Source: JBBRGG01 sp038240875 (GTDB lineage: Bacteria > Planctomycetota > Phycisphaerae > Phycisphaerales > UBA1924). Taken from it: DNA of 10,868 nt. Below the pieces are notes generated by a model. The model saw nothing but the letters and a program-made list of their open reading frames with translations, was not told the DNA's origin and ran no database searches. The stretch covers positions 1-10,868 of the forward strand of contig JBBRGG010000123.1 in assembly GCA_038240875.1 (NCBI GenBank), given 5' to 3'. Below are positions 6,335 to 10,868 of the stretch, piece after piece. The position numbers and the translations under genes are program-made. The number at the start of each line of letters is the position of its first letter. Position 1 is the first letter of the stretch.

Positions 6335-7676
6335 TCAGTATCCGCCTTGCTCGAAGGTGATGAAGAACGTATTACGTCATCGCCAGTCACACGCCGTCGA
6401 GGTTGGTGTCGGCACACGGGAAGCCTTGCTCGAAATCGGTGAAGAATGCAGCGACGTCGTCGCCCGTGGTGCCGCCGTCTTGGTTGTAGTCGGCGGGGCA
6501 CGAGGGGCAAGGCGAACCCGCGCCGCGGAGGTCAACAACCCAGCCGACAAGATCGCCGCCAACCGTGCGTCGGCCAAGCCCGGCGATCACAAGCCCGTCG
6601 CCGGAGATGCCACGCGCCTCACGAAGCGTCGCCGCACCAATATCAATACCAAAATCGCTTACAAGCACGGCTTTAAGCTCGCGCATTCCCGTGGTTGGCG
6701 TCCAGATCATCGCGCTGGGAGTGCCCGATGCGGGAGTGCCATACCCGACGACTGTGTTGCCGTCGTTGCTGACCGCGGTCGCGGTGGCGAGCGTGGGCCC
6801 ACCTGGGAGGTCGCCCAAGATTTGGAGCGTGTCGGCAGCCGTCCACCCCTGCAAGGCCCAATCCTGATGAAGCCAGCGAACCGCCTCGGTGCCTTCGATC
6901 GAGGAGCCATACCCGACCGAGACCGAGCCAGTGGGCGTGATTGCGCGGGCTTCGCCAAACTCGACGCCGCCGGCGATGTCGGGGAGGATGCGGAATCCAA
7001 AGAGCGCGCTCCAGCGGAAGGCCATTGTCGTGCCGATGTTGGAATCGGTGCATCAACTTTGACAAAGCTGTTGCTAGTGACGTCATCGGCGACAGAGAAG
7101 ATGCCTTCGGGGTCTTCGGTGCCGATGCCGATGAGTTGGTCACCGGTCCAGAAACAGGCTTCTAAAGCAAAGCCTGGCTCCTCGCGAGAGCCGACGATTG
7201 TCAAGCCGTCATCGCTGATACCGTAGCCGCTGGTGCCGTTGAACCCGTTGAGAATGGTGCCACCGAGGTTTGTCGGGGCGGCGTTGCTGGTCCAGCGTGA
7301 AGCGGAGAAGAGGTTGATGCCATGCTTGGCGTCGCCTGCGACGACCGAGCCATCGGCGGAAGCGGCATTGCAGATGGCTTTACTAATTCGCGTCAGTAGG
7401 ATTGGGCAAAAAGTCAGCAGTGCTTGAGCTGAGCTGCCACTTGACTGGACGCGGGACGCCGATGGCGGTTTGGGCATAGCCCATGGCGAAGTTGCTGTCG
7501 CCCGAGACCCCGATCAGCTCGCTGGTGGTGCTCGCGACAGGGATTGCGTCGTTGGGCCATCGAAAGGTATGTGCCTGAGCCGAAGCTGCAGCGACTAAAA
7601 GACCGAACTTGGCTAAGTAAGACGACATTCCGAAAGAAGGAATCACACGCCGAGAAACAGAATTGTACATTTGCAT
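6335..7676 (-). pseudogene. Broken HAF-repeat exported protein with dockerin-like C-terminus (four frameshifts)
   Basis: The start is intact: ATG 7674-7676 with GGGAGA 7-8 bases upstream, and a signal peptide ending in FGLLVAAASAQA before HTFRW. Coherent sequence then moves between frames. Piece 1 (7676 to about 7388) ends SSSTADFLPNPTD. Piece 2 (about 7390-7025) has ISKAICNAASADGSVVAG, GYGISDDGLTIVGS and EACFWTGDQLIGIG. Piece 3 (about 7024-6390) has AFRWSALFGFRILPDIAGG, AVSNDGNTVVGYG and CPADYNQDGGTTGDDVAAFF. Two further one-base shifts near 6389 and 6369 are needed to read GVTGDDVIR and FFITFEQGGY before TGA at 6335-6337. The alternating SxDGxxVVG and AFRW/ACFW motifs identify HAF-type extracellular repeats. 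The two GDDVxxFFxxFEQG units resemble planctomycete dockerin-like calcium-binding ends. The shifts are not in long homopolymers, which favours genuine decay over sequencing error. Restored length would be about 446 residues. Confidence 0.85.
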
Positions 7677-8008
7677 TGATTGATCTCCCAACCTCGACGA
7701 GATCTTGTCCTGAAGTCGAAGCTGCCCGCCACATAGTGACAGGAGAGGAAACCTTCACGCGTCTCATAGCAATTCTATAATAGTGGGGGGATAATGACAG
7801 CATTTCTCTACATCTTGATACTACCAAGTCCCTGAAAGATCACGTTTCCTGTGAGTTATCCTGTTTCAAAATCATTGAATTTGCGAAGGCTGTCCGAGAA
7901 CTCTGAAGTTGCTTGAAGTCTCGGACGATTGACGAGGTATGCAAACATGCCAATTGGCATGGCGAAGCGTGAGAATGCCTGAAAATGAGCCTTTGCGAGG
8001 TGCTTGCT
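7677..8008. promoter_or_regulatory. Divergent intergenic region between the pseudogene and the PilZ gene
   Basis: These 332 bases should carry the promoters of the leftward pseudogene and the rightward PilZ gene. A perfect TATAAT occurs at 7776-7781 on the plus strand with a weak -35-like TTCACG 16 bases upstream. It is only a candidate and would leave a leader of about 220 bases. A 16-bp palindrome at 7946-7961 is listed separately. No gene is evident. Confidence 0.35.
7946..7961. promoter_or_regulatory. Perfect 16-bp palindrome upstream of the PilZ gene, candidate operator
   Basis: CATGCCAATTGGCATG is a perfect two-fold palindrome with no spacer, ending 47 bases before the PilZ start codon. 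The symmetry does not extend to the flanking bases. This length, symmetry and position would suit a dimeric transcription regulator. It is not followed by a T-run, so it is not a terminator. The binding protein is unknown. Confidence 0.45.
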
Positions 8009-8467
8009 ATGTCCTTGAAGCCTGATATCCAGACCGATTCTGCTGCAACCCCACGCACCAACGGTGCCGACGCAGGCCCGCAAGAACGACACATCAACAC
8101 GATTGAGCCAAAGATCACGAAGTTGCGCACCGCTACTCACGAAACCGATTTGCACATCGCCGACGATGGCGGAGTTGCCGAGCTTGATCGCCGAGGTGTG
8201 CCTCGTCGCGGTTGCCGGGGAACCGCGATGGCTGTATTCAATGGCAATGGCACCGTTGCCGCGCTCGTACGCATCAACTTGATCGATGAGTCACTGGGCG
8301 GTTTGGGCGTGCTCAGCCCCGTGCCAGTCGAATGTGGTTCGCAATTCTCACTTGTTCCCGAAGCAGGAATCGGCCTCAAACAAATCGGGTACGTCGTCAG
8401 TTGCATTTATACGCCCGAAGGCTATCGACTGGGGCTCAAGAATCGCACACTGCGTGCGGTGGCATAA
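8009..8467 (+). CDS. PilZ-domain protein, probable cyclic di-GMP receptor
   Basis: A 152-residue cytoplasmic protein without signal peptide or membrane helices. Residues 1-55 are polar and probably flexible. The rest matches the PilZ fold: the cyclic di-GMP binding motif RRxxxR is present as RRGVPR (residues 61-66), and the second motif [DN]xSxxG as DESLGG (93-98). Beta-strand-like sequence follows, ending SCIYTPEGYRLGLKNR. Both nucleotide-contact motifs are complete, so binding is plausible. Single-domain PilZ proteins usually pass the cyclic di-GMP signal to motility, polysaccharide or surface functions. The start at 8009 is preferred over ATG 7985 because GAGG lies 8 bases upstream. It stands alone, convergent with the HIT gene, with a palindrome 47 bases upstream. 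The partner cannot be told from the neighbourhood. Confidence 0.85.
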   Translation: MSLKPDIQTDSAATPRTNGADAGPQERHINTIEPKITKLRTATHETDLHIADDGGVAELDRRGVPRRGCRGTAMAVFNGNGTVAALVRINLIDESLGGLGVLSPVPVECGSQFSLVPEAGIGLKQIGYVVSCIYTPEGYRLGLKNRTLRAVA

Positions 8468-8524
8468 ATTGTTTTGAAGTCAGGTATAGCTTAAACCAAA
8501 AATTTGCTCTATAAACGAAGTTGC

Positions 8525-9070
8525 TTATACGTGGCTCCAGCGTTCCTTGATGCGAAGCCACGCAGCGTGATAGCGCGCTCCCATGTCCTCCAAGGCTGCG
8601 GGAATCACTCGCACCTGTCCGACCACATCGATAAAGTTGGAATCGCCGCCCCATCGCGGTACAAGGTGCACATGCAAGTGGCTCGGAACGCCCGCGCCCG
8701 CGGCCCTGCCTTGGTTGATCCCGATATTGATCCCTTGCGGATCAAGGGTTGCCAGGACCAGCGCGGTTGCACAATCAACTAACTGCCAGAGTGCTGCTCG
8801 CTGATCGAGCGAATACTCGAGCAACGCGGGCCTTGCTTCGGCGTGAGCAACAAGCAAGTGACCATTGGAGTAGGGATATTTATTGAGCAGGATCAAGCCT
8901 TGCGAGCCGCGCACGATCACGTGATTGGCGATGTCGTGCTCGGGCGCTAGCCAATTGTCTCGAAAAAACGAGCCCGTCGAAGGCTTGCCCGCGGCTTTCT
9001 CGCTGGTACCAAGCGCTTCGAGATAGGCGAGCCGCCACGGAGCTTGCAAGGCTGGAGTCTTTGGGTCCAT
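8525..9070 (-). CDS. HIT-family nucleotide hydrolase/transferase (Ap4A phosphorylase-like)
   Basis: A 181-residue protein from ATG 9068-9070. It begins with APWRLAYLEAL, typical of HIT proteins of the diadenosine tetraphosphate phosphorylase/hydrolase type. It continues with VIVRGSQGLILLNKYPYSNG and HLLVAH, then GINIGINQGRAAGAGVPSHL, ending in the histidine triad HLHVHLVPRW (His131, His133, His135), where the middle histidine is the nucleophile for nucleotidyl transfer. WGGDSNFIDVVGQVRVIP follows, as in bacterial members of this subgroup. The CxxC zinc pair seen in some relatives is absent (GSFFRDNW stands there). An upstream TTG at 9130 would add 20 residues, but neither start has a ribosome binding site. 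The only good one, AGGAGG at 9154-9159, has no standard start codon at proper spacing, only an in-frame ATA 11 bases on. Role: probably nucleotide housekeeping such as removal of Ap4A. Confidence 0.9.
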   Translation of the reverse strand: MDPKTPALQAPWRLAYLEALGTSEKAAGKPSTGSFFRDNWLAPEHDIANHVIVRGSQGLILLNKYPYSNGHLLVAHAEARPALLEYSLDQRAALWQLVDCATALVLATLDPQGINIGINQGRAAGAGVPSHLHVHLVPRWGGDSNFIDVVGQVRVIPAALEDMGARYHAAWLRIKERWSHV

Positions 9071-9294
9071 AGAGAGAGGGTATCGAGATTGGTTTGAATC
9101 AGATGGGCTAACAATTGATGTTGGATTCAAGCGGATCGATATGCCGTAATCAACCTCCTAGCCCCGTACACTCTTTCCCACCACTACTCGGCGCGCACAC
9201 GTAGCGCCGCGTGCGTGCGCATATCAACGGTCGCCGAGCGTCGGCGGCTTACGGATACTCCGCAGCAGGATCAGCGGCTGCACAGGAATCAGGC

Positions 9295-10839
9295 ATGTTC
9301 ACATCAGTCACTGTTGGGTCCAAGGGTTCGATCGACGCGGTGGTCTTTGGCGTCTTTGGCGAAAAAGGCCGCGCTGTGGGCCTCGATGACGCCTCCCGCG
9401 CCGCCGCCGCTGGGTTGGGCCTTCTTGACACAGTCAAAGAAGCACTCACCCGCCCCGAAGCCACGGGCGATGCTGGCTCGCTGGTTGAATCCGTCGTAAC
9501 GCAGAGCAGCAACGCTGCGAGCAAAGCCGCCGCGAAAGCTGGCAATGGATCCATGCGTGTGCTCCTTGTCGGCCTCGGTGACAAAGCCAAGTTCGAGCCA
9601 GGCACGCTCCGCTTCGCAATTGCCAACGTCGGCCGCCGCCTCGTCGCGGTCAAGGGTTCGTCTCTCGCTATCGAACTCGATGGTGCTATCAAGTCTGCAA
9701 AGGCCGACGCATCTGCCAGTGGTAACGCCATCGGCGAAGGGCTCGGGCTCTTGTCCTGGGTTTGCGATACGTTCAAGGGCAAAGCCACCCCCGACGCCAA
9801 ACGCACCAAACTCACGCTTCGCGTGGGCGAAGGCGAGATCCTTGCTGGCGTCAAGCGTGGCTTGGCCATCGCCGAATCCGCCAACCTCTGCCGAACACTC
9901 AGCCAGACGCCCCCCAACATCGCCACGCCCGCATACATGGCAGACCAAGCCAAAAAATTGGCACGCCAAACCGGCCTCAAGTGCACCGTGATCGAAGGCG
10001 ACGCGCTCGTGCGCGAAAAAATGATCGGTCATATTGCCGTGGGTCAGGCCAGCGAGAACAAGCCTTGCCTCATCCGCCTTGAATACAACCCCGCAGGCGG
10101 CTCATCGAAAAAGCCTCTCGTCCTCATCGGCAAGACCGTGACCTACGACACCGGCGGCCTCTCCCTCAAAATCAACAACGGCATGGTCGGCATGAAGCGC
10201 GATAAAGACGGCGGATGCGCAGTCTTAGGCGCGATGCACGCAATTGCAACTACCATCAAACCACGCCGCAAAGTCGTCGCGTTCCTCGCTGCAGTAGAAA
10301 ATTCAATCTCCGACGAAGCATACCGCCCAGATGACATCCTGACCTATCGCAACGGCGTGACCGTCGAGATCACCAACACCGACGCCGAAGGCCGCTTGGT
10401 TCTCGCCGACGCGCTCTGCTATGCATGCGAAAAAGAAAACCCCGGCGCGATCATCGATCTCGCGACCCTCACCGGTGGTGTGGTCGTCGCGCTCGGCTCC
10501 ACGTTCTGTGGCATGTTCTGCGAAGACGACGCCCTTCGCGCCCAAATCGAAGAAGCCGCCAAGGTCAGTGGCGAGCGCGTGTGGCGTTTGCCCATGCACA
10601 CCGAATACCGCGAGATGATGAAGAGCCCCGTCGCCGACATCCTGAATAGCAACGCCAATCGCAAGGCCCATCCGATTCAGGGCGCGGCGTTCTTGTCCTA
10701 CTTCGTCGATGAAAAAGTGCCTTGGTGCCATTTGGATATCGCGGGCGTGCACGTTGCCGAAGGTAACCGTGGCATGTTCATCGACGGACCAACCGGCTGG
10801 GGCGTGCGCATCCTCGCTGAGTTCGCCGATCGCTTGTAA
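9295..10839 (+). CDS. pepA: Leucyl aminopeptidase, M17 family
   Basis: A complete 514-residue enzyme, the usual length for M17 cytosol aminopeptidases, which use two metal ions to release N-terminal amino acids from peptides. The N-terminal, less conserved domain covers about 1-170 and the catalytic domain about 180-514. Metal and catalytic residues are all present: Lys280 and Asp285 in IGKTVTYDTGG, Lys292 in LSLK, Asp303 in MKRDKDGG, and Asp363, Glu365 and Arg367 in the signature NTDAEGRL. The metal loop reads RDKDGGCAV where E. coli PepA has YDMCGAAAV, and GKT replaces GKG. These are local departures around conserved ligands. ATG 9295 was chosen because AGGA lies about 8-11 bases upstream and the next residues (MFTSVTVGSKGSIDAVVFGV) fit the family start. 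A GTG at 9211 would add 28 residues of unconvincing sequence. It is divergent from the HIT gene and probably monocistronic. The protein is cytoplasmic and serves peptide turnover. Confidence 0.95.
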   Translation: MFTSVTVGSKGSIDAVVFGVFGEKGRAVGLDDASRAAAAGLGLLDTVKEALTRPEATGDAGSLVESVVTQSSNAASKAAAKAGNGSMRVLLVGLGDKAKFEPGTLRFAIANVGRRLVAVKGSSLAIELDGAIKSAKADASASGNAIGEGLGLLSWVCDTFKGKATPDAKRTKLTLRVGEGEILAGVKRGLAIAESANLCRTLSQTPPNIATPAYMADQAKKLARQTGLKCTVIEGDALVREKMIGHIAVGQASENKPCLIRLEYNPAGGSSKKPLVLIGKTVTYDTGGLSLKINNGMVGMKRDKDGGCAVLGAMHAIATTIKPRRKVVAFLAAVENSISDEAYRPDDILTYRNGVTVEITNTDAEGRLVLADALCYACEKENPGAIIDLATLTGGVVVALGSTFCGMFCEDDALRAQIEEAAKVSGERVWRLPMHTEYREMMKSPVADILNSNANRKAHPIQGAAFLSYFVDEKVPWCHLDIAGVHVAEGNRGMFIDGPTGWGVRILAEFADRL

Positions 10840-10868
10840 TCGCTTCGTGACTTGCAGCTCGAATATCT

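Noticed and set aside
6303..7226. 307-codon plus-strand open frame opposite the pseudogene
   Set aside because: It is the antisense of HAF-repeat and dockerin-like coding sequence, Arg/Ala-rich and without motifs; the minus strand has the recognisable protein.
9249..10032. Two minus-strand open frames of about 240 codons inside pepA
   Set aside because: They lie wholly antisense to a complete, motif-confirmed M17 peptidase and show no domain features.

Overview
The window looks like chromosomal DNA from a planctomycete, most likely of the Phycisphaerae/Phycisphaerales type. Three independent signs support this: a secreted protein ending in a VPTPG + hydrophobic + RRRR sorting tail; a HAF-type repeat protein ending in two dockerin-like TGDDVxxFFxxFEQG units; and a two-helix membrane protein ending in a CPxCGY...CPECG zinc ribbon. 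Most genes are GC-rich (a hand-counted line of pepA is about 58 percent). No tRNA, rRNA, CRISPR array, insertion sequence or integrase was seen.

Layout. 1-220 (-): start of typA/bipA, cut by the window edge. 647-1453 (+): secreted protein with a PEP-CTERM-like tail, with a strong hairpin just upstream of its start. 1486-1514: stem-loop between convergent genes. 1654-3734 (-): a two-gene operon with an ATGA overlap, encoding an ECF sigma factor and a single-pass membrane protein whose N-terminal half resembles an anti-sigma factor that has lost its zinc-finger cysteines. 4077-6076 (+), divergent from that operon: an exported protein with a Cys-rich C-terminus, then a zinc-ribbon membrane protein. 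6335-7676 (-): a pseudogene of a HAF-repeat/dockerin-like exported protein broken by four frameshifts, followed by a terminator. 8009-8467 (+): PilZ-domain protein. 8525-9070 (-): HIT-family nucleotide hydrolase/transferase. 9295-10839 (+): M17 leucyl aminopeptidase, complete.

The part most worth attention is 1576-6076. The divergent arrangement (sigma plus anti-sigma-like on one side, secreted Cys-rich plus zinc-ribbon membrane protein on the other) resembles a cell-surface signalling locus. In two of its genes the C-terminus is set by simple-sequence DNA. The anti-sigma-like protein stops inside seven exact-length 15-bp repeats, because one lysine codon of the K-[LS]-S-[PS]-[DE] repeat has become TAA. 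The Cys-rich protein crosses a run of ten C residues, and a one-base change there would replace its last 14 residues with a coherent 49-residue tail ending 4 bases before the next gene. Whether these are contingency loci, recent mutations or sequencing artefacts cannot be decided from one sequence. The functional link between the two halves of this locus is inference.
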